64,000 nucleotides of DNA from Synechococcus sp. WH 5701 (GTDB lineage: Bacteria > Cyanobacteriota > Cyanobacteriia > PCC-6307 > Cyanobiaceae). The notes under the pieces are model-generated. The model saw nothing but the letters and a program-made list of their open reading frames with translations. It ran no database searches and had not been told where the DNA came from. Below are positions 41,685-49,503 of the stretch, in pieces (position 1 is the first letter of the stretch; each line of letters starts with the position of its first letter). The position numbers and the translations under genes were made by a program. The stretch covers positions 763,499-827,498 of the forward strand of contig NZ_CH724160.1 of NCBI RefSeq assembly GCF_000153045.1, written 5' to 3'.

Positions 41685-42330
41685 CCCCAGACCGGAGCTG
41701 GCCTCTCTGAGGACCTGCCTGCTCAGCGGTGGTGACAGCCGGCGCATGGGCACCGACAAGGCCATGCTGAGCCACCCCAACGGCGGCACCTGGCTGGAGC
41801 AGGCCCTGCAGCTGCTGGCGGGTCTTGGCGCGCCGCTCACCCTGGTGAGCCGCCATCGCGCCCATGGCCGTCTGGCCCGCCAGTTGAACGAGCGGCTTGG
41901 GCTGGAGATCGAAGTGCTGCTGGAGCCTCCCCCCCGGGAGGGCCCTCTGCTGGCGCTCACCCGCTTGATGGCGCTCTACCCCGGTCAGCGGCTGTTGCTC
42001 GCTCCTGTCGACATGCCCCGGTTGGAGCTGGAGAGCCTGCGGGCCCTGGTGGCCGCCGCCGAGGCCGGCTTTGATCCCGACACCATTCATCTGGCCCATG
42101 ACGGCCGCCGGCTGCAGCCCCTGCTGGGCCTCTATCCGGCCACGCCATCCAACCGGGCGGCGGCGGAGGCCTTCACTGGCCGGGGCGGGCGCAGCCTGCT
42201 GCGCTGGCTCGAGCAGAATCGCTGCGTCAGTGCGGTGGAGCTCGACCCCGCCCAGCTGCTCAATGCCAACACCCCGGGCGATTGCCGGCCAGGGCCGGGC
42301 GACGGTTTCAGCGGGTCTGCGCCAGGCTGA
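41650..42330 (+). CDS. mobA: Molybdenum cofactor guanylyltransferase
   Basis: A 226-residue nucleotidyltransferase converting Mo-MPT to the guanine dinucleotide form (MGD) that NarB needs. The signature LLSGGDSRRMGTDKAML (near residue 25) matches the GGxSxRMGxDK motif, and APVDMPRLELESL supplies the metal site. RLQPLLGLYPA follows. The ATG lies 35 nt inside the hydrolase gene. It is followed 34 nt later by moaA, so MoCo synthesis sits with nitrate reductase. Confidence 0.93.
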   Translation: MSGSIGGLSRLDPRPELASLRTCLLSGGDSRRMGTDKAMLSHPNGGTWLEQALQLLAGLGAPLTLVSRHRAHGRLARQLNERLGLEIEVLLEPPPREGPLLALTRLMALYPGQRLLLAPVDMPRLELESLRALVAAAEAGFDPDTIHLAHDGRRLQPLLGLYPATPSNRAAAEAFTGRGGRSLLRWLEQNRCVSAVELDPAQLLNANTPGDCRPGPGDGFSGSAPG

Positions 42331-42364
42331 GACTCCGGCAGCCGGCCGCCCAGGCCGGGCAGAT

Positions 42365-43447
42365 GTGGCAGCTCCGACCCTTCCCCTCGATCAACTGGGC
42401 CGCCCGGCTGGAGTGTTGCGTCTCTCCCTCACCGCCCGCTGCAACCTCGCCTGCCCTTACTGCTGCCCTGACAGCCATGACCCTCCGGAGCTGCTGACCC
42501 TGACGGAGCGGGTCCAGCTGGTGAGCGCCGCGGCGGACCTGGGCTTCGGCCGGTTGCGGCTCACCGGCGGGGAGCCCCTGCTGCACCGGGGTCTTGAGGA
42601 GCTGGTGTCTGCCCTGCAGCCCCTGCGCGGTCCTCAGGCCAGCTCGGGGTCGCCGGGGCTGAGCGAGATCGCCCTCACCACCAATGGGGTGCTGCTCAGC
42701 GCCCAGCGGGCCCAAGGCCTGCGGGCGGCCGGCCTGGATCGGATCACCGTGAGCCTCGATGGCACCGATGGCGCCAGCGTGGCGCTCATGGCAGGCCTCG
42801 CCGGCGGGGTGGCGGCCGGGGAGGCCGTGCTCGACAAGGTGCTGGCCGCCCTCGACCATGCGAGTGCCGCCGGTTTCGATCCTGCGGGCGGCGCCCTCAA
42901 GCTCAATGCCGTGATCGCCAGGGGCCGCAACGAGCATCAGCTGCTGCCCCTGGCTGAGCTGGCCCGCCAACGGGGGATCGAGCTGCGGCTGATCGAGTTC
43001 ATGGACGTGGGCAACCGCAATGGCTGGCAGCCGGATCTGGTGCTGCCCGCCGCCGAGATGGTGCGCCGGATCGGTGCCCGCTGGCCCCTGGTGCCCCTGG
43101 GGCGCCAGGCCCATGGCACGGCCAGCCGCTGGCGCTATCGCGATGGGGCCGGCCATCTGGCTGTGGTGGCCTCGATTTCCGCTCCGTTCTGCGGCGACTG
43201 CGACCGGCTGCGCATCACCGCCGATGGGGTGGCCTACACGTGTCTGTTCGCCTCCAGTGGTCTTGACCTCAAGCCCTGGCTGCGGCGGCGCGCACCTTCT
43301 GCCGCTGGGGAGACCCTTGGAGGGGCCATGCGGAGCCTCTGGAGCCAACGCCACGACCGTTACAGCGAGGAGCGCGCCGAAGAGCAATCTTCAGGGACTG
43401 TCACAACTCAACGCTCCCATGCCGAGATGGCTTATCTGGGGGGGTGA
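42365..43447 (+). CDS. moaA: GTP 3',8-cyclase (MoaA)
   Basis: A 360-residue radical-SAM enzyme starting molybdopterin synthesis from GTP. The first cluster motif CNLACPYCC (CxxxCxxC) lies near residue 24, with GFGRLRLTGGEPLLHRG after it. The second cluster has CGDCDRLRITADGVAYTC. The C-terminal end HAEMAYLGG has the conserved terminal GG. No ATG is available upstream of the conserved LRLSLTARCNLAC; the GTG at 42365 was chosen because it gives the usual ~20-residue lead. The start therefore carries some uncertainty. Confidence 0.92.
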   Translation: MAAPTLPLDQLGRPAGVLRLSLTARCNLACPYCCPDSHDPPELLTLTERVQLVSAAADLGFGRLRLTGGEPLLHRGLEELVSALQPLRGPQASSGSPGLSEIALTTNGVLLSAQRAQGLRAAGLDRITVSLDGTDGASVALMAGLAGGVAAGEAVLDKVLAALDHASAAGFDPAGGALKLNAVIARGRNEHQLLPLAELARQRGIELRLIEFMDVGNRNGWQPDLVLPAAEMVRRIGARWPLVPLGRQAHGTASRWRYRDGAGHLAVVASISAPFCGDCDRLRITADGVAYTCLFASSGLDLKPWLRRRAPSAAGETLGGAMRSLWSQRHDRYSEERAEEQSSGTVTTQRSHAEMAYLGG

Positions 43448-43593
43448 TGATTGAGCTGACGCCCATGCGCTCAGCTGTCAATCGCTTTCCTGTCCATGCG
43501 CCACACGTTTCAGCTCGCGCTCGCCATCTCGGTGATCAGCTTGCCGCTGGCGGCGATCGCCCTGCCCTTCAAGCCAGATCCCACCTCCTTTGC

Positions 43594-43599
43594 CATTTA
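43594..43599. repeat. Target site duplication CATTTA (left copy, first IS)
   Basis: CATTTA directly precedes the left end of the first insertion sequence and is repeated at 45324-45329 directly after its right end. Deleting one copy plus the element rejoins the interrupted gene in frame. Confidence 0.9.
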
Positions 43600-45323
43600 G
43601 GGCTTCCTGAAGATCTCCAGACCGCTTGCAGTGCAGTGGATCTGGGCACTTCTATGGCGGTATAATGTGCGCAAATCGGCTGGATTGAGCCGAAAAGCTG
43701 CACCAAGTTTTCCACATGTACCGCCGCAAGGAAGGCAATCAGCTCTCCTTTGATGATTTCTTCCTCCCATTCGGCGGGAAGCTCTCGGGGGATAACCGCT
43801 GGGTGAAGTTGGCGGATCTGATCCCTTGGGATGAGCTGGAGCATCACTACGCCTCGCAGTTTTCAAAGGGGTTCGGAGCGCCTGCCAAGCCTTTTCGCAT
43901 GGCCCTTGGTGCCTTGATCATCAAGGAGCGCTTGCAGGTCACCGACGAAGAGCTCGTTGAGCAGATCAAGGAAAATCCCTATCTTCAGTTCTTTCTTGGC
44001 TTGGAAGGCTTCCAGTTCGAGGCACCGTTTGATCCCTCGATGATGGTGTATTTCCGTCGTCGGCTGCCAGAGAAGACCATCAATGACTGCAACGAGCGGA
44101 TCGTCCGGCATGGCAAACAACAAATTGCGCAGAATAAACAAGGCGACAATGATGATCCTGATGATGGTGACGGATCAGTGCCTGCCGCTCTTGAACGCCC
44201 CAGCCAAGATGCGAAGGCGCCCAAGAGGCATCAAGGAATCCTTCTGATTGACGCCACATGCGTGCCCAGCGATATTCGCTATCCCACTGATCTCTCTCTT
44301 CTCAATGAAGCCCGCGAAACGACAGAGAAGCTGATTGATGAGATGCACAAGCAAGTGCGTGATGTGTTTGGCCACAAACCAAGAACCAACCAGCGTCAGG
44401 CCCGTCGTCAATTCCTGGCGGTGGCCAAGAAGAAGCGTCCGCGCCTCAGCAAGATTCGCAAGGCCATTGGTCAGCAGCTCCGGCATCTGGCTCGGAACCT
44501 GTCCAGTATCGATGCTCTGATCGCCTGCGGTGCAAGAGTTTTGGCGGCTGGTCGCCATTGGTATCGCAAGCTGTTGGTGATCAGTGAGCTGGTGAGGCAG
44601 CAAAAGATCCTGTATCACTCAGACACCAGAAGTATTCAGGGTCGAATCGTCAGCTTGACACAACCTCACATCAGGCCAATCGTTCGTGGCAAGACCAGAA
44701 ATAATGTTGAATTCGGTGCCAAGATCTCGATCTCGGTCAGTGGCGATGGGTTTGCATTCCTGGATCGTCTCAGCTGGGATCCCTACAACGAAGGAGAAGA
44801 CCTAAAATCCCAGGTACGCACTTTTCACCGTCGCCATGGCTTTTATCCAAAGGTTGTCTGTGCTGATCAGATCTATCGCACACGATCCAATCGCGCCTTA
44901 TGCATGAGGCATGGAATTCGCTTGAGCGGGCCGCGTCTTGGCAGGCCAAAAAATGATCCTGATCTCGTCGCTGCAGAGAAGAAGATCGCTCTCGATGATC
45001 AGAGGCAACGCAACGGTGTAGAGGGGAAGTTCGGCCAAGGGAAACGCCGTTTCGGGCTTGGGCTCGTTCGTGAGAAGCTGGCCGAGACCTCAGGTTGCAC
45101 CATCGCCATGAATCTGTTGGTCATGAACCTCGAGAAGCTCCTGGAGCTTCTTTTTGTATTGATTGCCATATTCCAAGGCTTGCTAATGGTATGTATCGCC
45201 TCTAAGAGGCGCCCCACGCTGCTCATTTCATCGGGACTGAGTTTGGCTACATGCTGAGATGATCACGGCGCAGGCATCTCTGGATCAGAGGCTGGCCCGA
45301 GCAATAGCTTTTTCAGGAGGCCC
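43600..45323 (+). mobile_element. Insertion sequence, copy 1 (IS5/IS1182-like, 1724 bp)
   Basis: The ends were fixed by comparison with the inverted second copy: both are 1724 bp. Imperfect terminal inverted repeats begin GGGCTTCCTGAAGA at the transposase 5' end and GGGCCTCCTGAAAA (reverse complement) at the other, 12 of 14 matching. The element carries one transposase gene and a 6-bp target duplication, CATTTA. A TATAAT at 43661-43666 is a likely -10 of the transposase promoter. It splits a small secreted-protein gene. Confidence 0.93.
43716..45257 (+). CDS. Transposase of IS copy 1
   Basis: A 513-residue transposase with an N-terminal DUF772-like domain (FRMALGALIIKERLQVTDEE, then ENPYLQFFLGLEGFQ) and a DDE-type catalytic domain. 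Candidate acidic residues are in LLIDATCVPSDIRYP, KVVCADQIYRTRSN and NGVEGKFGQGKRRFG. It appears intact. The family is IS5/IS1182-like; the exact subgroup needs comparison. It differs from the second copy at roughly nine residues (for example QR versus RR in the NQRQARR stretch). Confidence 0.92.
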   Translation: MYRRKEGNQLSFDDFFLPFGGKLSGDNRWVKLADLIPWDELEHHYASQFSKGFGAPAKPFRMALGALIIKERLQVTDEELVEQIKENPYLQFFLGLEGFQFEAPFDPSMMVYFRRRLPEKTINDCNERIVRHGKQQIAQNKQGDNDDPDDGDGSVPAALERPSQDAKAPKRHQGILLIDATCVPSDIRYPTDLSLLNEARETTEKLIDEMHKQVRDVFGHKPRTNQRQARRQFLAVAKKKRPRLSKIRKAIGQQLRHLARNLSSIDALIACGARVLAAGRHWYRKLLVISELVRQQKILYHSDTRSIQGRIVSLTQPHIRPIVRGKTRNNVEFGAKISISVSGDGFAFLDRLSWDPYNEGEDLKSQVRTFHRRHGFYPKVVCADQIYRTRSNRALCMRHGIRLSGPRLGRPKNDPDLVAAEKKIALDDQRQRNGVEGKFGQGKRRFGLGLVREKLAETSGCTIAMNLLVMNLEKLLELLFVLIAIFQGLLMVCIASKRRPTLLISSGLSLATC

Positions 45324-45329
45324 CATTTA
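45324..45329. repeat. Target site duplication CATTTA (right copy, first IS)
   Basis: Partner of 43594-43599. The codon split by the insertion is completed here and the secreted-protein frame resumes. Confidence 0.9.
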
Positions 45330-45637
45330 TCTCGGCAAAAAAGCGATGGAGGATGGATCGCGGGTGACGTTCTCCAACCTGGTCGGTTGTGCCGCCAGCG
45401 GCAAGGGCATGAAGGAGACCTACAGCTGCCAGACGGGCGACGCTCTGCTCATCACTCCTGCGGGAGTGCAGCGCTCGTGCAAAGCGGTGGTTCGCGACGG
45501 CCGCCCCGGAATCACCTGGACGGCCAGGTCCAATGGCGTGGGTTCCTGGCAGGGCAACCTGGTCTGTCCTCCTCTCCCCGAGACCAGCTCAGGAATGGGT
45601 GAGGTGGTGACGCCCCAGTGATCAATGACGCTGGGGT

Positions 45638-46210
45638 TCAAATCGATGTGGTGGTGAACTCAGTTGTGTTGGTGAAATCAGCCACGCGGAGCTGCCGGCA
45701 ATAGCCGCGAAAGCAACTCAGTGCCGCCCGGTGCCGCTCGGCCGATTCGGCCATGCAGGCATCGATCAGGCAGGTCACGCTGTAGCCGCGATCGGCTGCG
45801 TCCTTGACGGTGTGATCGATGCATTGATCGGTGAGCAGGCCGGCCACCACCAGTTCGGTGATGCCGATGTTGCGCAGGAGATAATCGAGGTTGGTGGAGT
45901 TGAAGGGGGAGGAGGAACTCTTCGGCAGCACCAGTTCATCGGGCCAGGGGGCGAGGGGCTCGATCACCCGGGTCTCCCAGCTCCCCGGTGCAAAGCCCAG
46001 CCCGGAGCGCTTGTAGTCGAGGCTGCGATCGCGGCCATCGGCGGTGAGGTTGGCGATCACGGTGTGGATCACCTCCATGCCGCTCCGGCGGGCGTGGCCC
46101 AGCGCCTGCTCCAGCCGGGGCAGGACCGCCGCCCGGAAGTGGGCGTCGAAGCCGTCCCGACCGCAGGTGCCGTTCTGGACATCGACCAGGAGCAGGGCCG
46201 CTGGAGCCAA
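45638..46210 (-). CDS. Cysteine hydrolase, isochorismatase family
   Basis: A 190-residue isochorismatase-like hydrolase. The catalytic triad segments are LLLVDVQNGTCG (Asp, residue about 10), ELVLPKSSSSPFNSTNL (Lys, near 95) and LVVAGLLTDQCIDHTVKDAADRG (Cys, near 129, in pieces). Family members hydrolyse amides or related C-N bonds (nicotinamide, ureido, N-carbamoyl compounds). The longest frame starts at TTG, 14 bp from the divergent glutamine-synthetase-family gene. That pairing, with a nearby permease, suggests amide or amine nitrogen use; the substrate is unknown. Confidence 0.85.
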   Translation of the reverse strand: MAPAALLLVDVQNGTCGRDGFDAHFRAAVLPRLEQALGHARRSGMEVIHTVIANLTADGRDRSLDYKRSGLGFAPGSWETRVIEPLAPWPDELVLPKSSSSPFNSTNLDYLLRNIGITELVVAGLLTDQCIDHTVKDAADRGYSVTCLIDACMAESAERHRAALSCFRGYCRQLRVADFTNTTEFTTTSI

Positions 46211-47379
46211 GGGGATCGCTGACCGTGGCCTCCACGATGGCCGGCACCGCCGAATCGGGCAATGATTTCCCGGTGAGAGCCTGCCTTGCCGTGCCGGACC
46301 TGCCCAACGCCATCGACAGCTGCGACGCGGATGACGACTTCGCCACCGCGCTGATGGCCGAGCTGCTGGAGCGCGGGCTGCGCCGGCTGGCGATCACGTT
46401 CGTGAACCACGCCGGATCGGTGCTGGTGAAGGCGGTGCCGCTGGAGCGGCTGCCGCTTGTGTCACGCCAGGGGGTGGGTTTTTCACCGGTGGCCGATGCC
46501 TTCGGGGCCACGGGTCTGATCGATCCGCAGCAGTCGCTGGCGCGGCCTGATGGTGACCTGCGGCTGAAGCCCGATCTCGCTGCCCTGCGCCCGCTCGACC
46601 CTGGTGGCGGCTGGGCCTGGGCCCCCGGCATTCGCCATGAGCGCAACGGTGAGGTGTATGCCCTCGATCAGCGCGGCTTCTGCGCCCGGCAGCAGGCTGC
46701 CCTCGCCGCTGTGGGACTGAGCGCCCAGGCCGGTTTCGAGATCGAGTGGATGGTGGGGCTGCCTCAGCCGGCTGGCGGGGCTGGCGGCTGGACCCCGGCC
46801 GTGGCGGGTGGCCCCTACGGCGCCGATCGCCTCGTGCAGGGGCTCGATTACCTCACGGCCATGGCCGAGGCCCTCGATGCTGCCGAACTGCCCTGGCTGC
46901 AGCTGCACCCGGAGTACGGCGCTGGCCAGTTCGAGCTGTCCCTGGCGGCGGCGGCGCCGCTCGAGGCCGCCGATCACCTGGTGGTGGCGCGCCTGGTGAT
47001 TCAGCAGGTGAGCTGCCGCTTTGGCTGGGTCTGCAGCTTTGCCCCTGTGGTGACGCCTGATCTGGTGGGCAATGGTGGACACCTGCACCTGAGCGTGGCG
47101 GAGCAGGGTGTGCCGCTCCTCGGTGGCGGCGCGGGCACCGCTGGCCTCACTCCCCAGGGGGAAGCGCTGCTGGCGGGCCTGCTGGCGCAGCTGCCGGCGC
47201 TGATGCCCCTGGCTTGCGCCCTGGCGGTGTCGTACAAGCGGCTGGCTCCAGGCCGCTGGGCGGCACCCTTCCAGGTGTGGGGGGTGGAGAACCGGGAGGC
47301 GGCGCTGCGTCTGGTGCCGGCGGGAGGCGGTGAGTCGGGCCACCTGGAGCTGAAGGTGGCTGACCTCAGCGCCAACCCT

Positions 47380-47385
47380 TACCTG
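47380..47385. repeat. Target site duplication TACCTG (left copy, second IS)
   Basis: TACCTG flanks the left end of the second insertion sequence and is repeated at 49110-49115 on its right side. It corresponds to the Tyr-Leu codons of the interrupted gene. Confidence 0.9.
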
Positions 47386-49109
47386 GGGCCTCCTGAAAAA
47401 GCTATTGCTCGGGCCAGCCTCTGATCCAGAGATGCCTGCGCCGTGATCATCTCAGCATGTAGCCAAACTCAGTCCCGATGAAATGAGCAGCGTGGGACGC
47501 CTCTCAGAGGCGATACATGCCATTAGCAAGCCTTGGAGTATGGCAATCAATACAACAAGAAGCTCCAGGAGCTTCTCGAGGTTCATGACCAACAGATTTA
47601 TGGCGATGGTGCAACCTGAGGTCTCGGCCAGCTTCTCACGAACGAGCCCAAGCCCGAAACGGCGCTTCCCTTGGCCGAACTTCCCCTCTACACCGTTGCG
47701 CCGCCTCTGATCATCTAGAGCGATCTTCTTCTCTGCAGCGACGAGATCAGGATCATTTTTTGGCCTGCCAAGACGCGGCCCGCTCAAGCGAATTCCATGC
47801 CTCATGCAAAAGGCGCGGTTGGATCGTGTGCGATAGATCTGATCAGCACAGACAACCTTTGGATAAAAGCCATGGCGACGGTGAAAAGTGCGTACCTGGG
47901 ATTTTAGGTCTTCTCCTTCGTTGTAGGGATCCCAGCTGAGACGATCCAGGAATGCAAATCCATCGCCACTGACCGAGATCGAGATCTTGGCACCAAATTC
48001 AACATTATTTCTAGTCTTGCCACGAACGATTGGCCTGATGTGGGGTTGTGTCAAACTGACGATTCGATCCTGAATACTTCTGGTGTCTGAGTGATACAGG
48101 ATCTTTTGCTGCCTCACCAGCTCACTGATCACCAACAGCTTGCGATACCAATGGCGACCAGCCGCCAAAACTCTTGCACCGCAGGCGATCAGAGCATCGA
48201 TACTGGACAGGTTTCGAGCCAGATGCCGGAGCTGCTGACCAATGGCCTTGCGAATCTTGCTGAGGCGCGGACGCTTCTTCTTGGCCACCGCCAGGAATTG
48301 ACGACGGGCCTGACGCCGGTTGGTTCTTGGTTTGTGGCCAAACACATCACGCACTTGCTTGTGCATCTCATCAATCAGCTTCTCTGTCGTTTCGCGGGCT
48401 TCATTGAGAAGAGAGAGATCAGTGGGATAGCGAATATCGCTGGGCACGCATGTGGCGTCAATCAGAAGGATTCCTTGATGCCTCTTGGGCGCCTTCGCAT
48501 CTTGGCTGGGGCGTTCAAGAGCGGCAGGCACTGATCCGTCACCATCATCAGGATCATCATTGTCGCCTTGTTTATTCTGTGCAATTTGTTGTTTGCCATG
48601 CCGGACGATCCGCTCGTTGCAGTCATTGATGGTCTTCTCTGGCAGCCGACGACGGAAATACACCATCATCGAGGGATCAAACGGTGCCTCGAACTGGAAG
48701 CCTTCCAAGCCAAGAAAGAACTGAAGATAGGGATTTTCCTTGATCTGCTCAACGAGCTCTTCGTCGGTGACCTGCAAGCGCTCCTTGATGATCAAGGCAC
48801 CAAGGGCCATGCGAAAAGGCTTGGCAGGCGCTCCGAACCCCTTTGAAAACTGCGAGGCGTAGTGATGCTCCAGCTCATCCCAAGGGATCAGATCCGCCAA
48901 CTTCACCCAGCGGTTATCCCCCGAGAGCTTCCCGCCGAATGGGAGGAAGAAATCATCAAAGGAGAGCTGATTGCCTTCCTTGCGGCGGTACATGTGGAAA
49001 ACTTGGTGCAGCTTTTCGGCTCAATCCAGCCGATTTGCGCACATTATACCGCCATAGAAGTGCCCAGATCCACTGCACTGCAAGCGGTCTGGAGATCTTC
49101 AGGAAGCCC
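47386..49109 (-). mobile_element. Insertion sequence, copy 2, inverted (1724 bp)
   Basis: Same element as copy 1 in the opposite orientation, with identical length and the same GGGC-type terminal inverted repeats. The 6-bp target duplication TACCTG is different from that of copy 1, so the two inserted separately. It interrupts the glutamine-synthetase-family gene. The 2-kb segment between the two copies (45324-47385) is ordinary genome, with three genes partly or wholly inside. Confidence 0.93.
47452..48993 (-). CDS. Transposase of IS copy 2
   Basis: A 513-residue transposase nearly identical to that of copy 1, with about nine substitutions spread through the protein, several near the C-terminus (for example LLVVLIAILQ instead of LLFVLIAIFQ). 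The reading frame and DDE-type segments are intact. The divergence suggests the two copies are not a very recent local duplication. Confidence 0.92.
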   Translation of the reverse strand: MYRRKEGNQLSFDDFFLPFGGKLSGDNRWVKLADLIPWDELEHHYASQFSKGFGAPAKPFRMALGALIIKERLQVTDEELVEQIKENPYLQFFLGLEGFQFEAPFDPSMMVYFRRRLPEKTINDCNERIVRHGKQQIAQNKQGDNDDPDDGDGSVPAALERPSQDAKAPKRHQGILLIDATCVPSDIRYPTDLSLLNEARETTEKLIDEMHKQVRDVFGHKPRTNRRQARRQFLAVAKKKRPRLSKIRKAIGQQLRHLARNLSSIDALIACGARVLAAGRHWYRKLLVISELVRQQKILYHSDTRSIQDRIVSLTQPHIRPIVRGKTRNNVEFGAKISISVSGDGFAFLDRLSWDPYNEGEDLKSQVRTFHRRHGFYPKVVCADQIYRTRSNRAFCMRHGIRLSGPRLGRPKNDPDLVAAEKKIALDDQRRRNGVEGKFGQGKRRFGLGLVREKLAETSGCTIAINLLVMNLEKLLELLVVLIAILQGLLMACIASERRPTLLISSGLSLATC

Positions 49110-49115
49110 TACCTG
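49110..49115. repeat. Target site duplication TACCTG (right copy, second IS)
   Basis: Partner of 47380-47385. The glutamine-synthetase-family frame resumes immediately downstream at CTG GCG. Confidence 0.9.
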
Positions 49116-49503
49116 CTGGCGGGCGCGGTGCTGGCGGTGGTGCAGGACGCCCTGCGGCGGCCCCAGTCGCTACCGCCTCCACTGACGGGGGATCCCGCCG
49201 CCGCGACCCCGGCTGAGGCCCCAAGGCTTCCCCAGACCCTCACGGAGGCGGTGCGGGCCTTCAAGGCGAGCCCGCTGTTGCGGGAGGCCATGGGTGAGCG
49301 GCTGCAGCTCACCGTGGCGGAGGCGCGCTGGGCGGAGGTGCGCCGCAGTGATGCATTCACCGATGAGGTGTTGATCGCCACCACCCGCGCCTGGCCCTCA
49401 TGACCAGCCCCAGACCTGCACCCCCTGAACCCTGGCCGCCGAGCAGACTCGCCGCTGGTGGGAGCCTGCTCGGGTTCCGCCAGCGGCGATCGCACGGTGC
49501 CTG

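Larger units (their letters stand above)
43496..45621 (+). pseudogene. Small secreted Cys protein gene split by an insertion sequence
   Basis: Two pieces (43496-43599 and 45330-45621, joined through one CATTTA copy) make one 131-residue frame when the insertion and one target duplication are removed. The 5' part encodes a signal peptide (MRHTFQLALAISVISLPLAA) and PFKPDPTSFAI. The 3' part continues YLGKKAMEDGSRVTF and has four cysteines (GCAASG, YSCQTG, QRSCKA, LVCPPL). The insertion supplies the terminal G of an immediate TAG stop at 43598-43600, so only 34 residues can be made. No known domain is recognised. It follows moaA by 48 bp. Confidence 0.85.
46225..49403 (+). pseudogene. Glutamine-synthetase-family gene split by an insertion sequence
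   Basis: The 5' part (46225-47385) encodes 387 residues of a GS-family ligase (FEIEWMVGLP, QLHPEYGAGQFELSLAAA, GNGGHLHLSV, AVSYKRLAPGRWAAPFQVWG, ENREAALRL) up to DLSANPYL. After the IS and one copy of TACCTG the frame continues LAGAVLAVVQDALRRPQ to 49403, about 95 more residues. Rejoined, the protein is about 482 residues, the normal length for GlnA-like gamma-glutamyl ligases. The insertion falls just after the conserved SANPYL and gives a truncated product ending PPEKAIARASL. The specific amine substrate is unknown, and it is not the housekeeping GlnA. Start GTG, with an ATG four codons later. Confidence 0.88.

Noticed and set aside
43594-49115. Composite transposon bounded by two inverted IS copies
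   Set aside because: Each copy has its own complete target duplication and each adjacent gene rejoins in frame; a composite element would show one shared duplication at the outermost ends.
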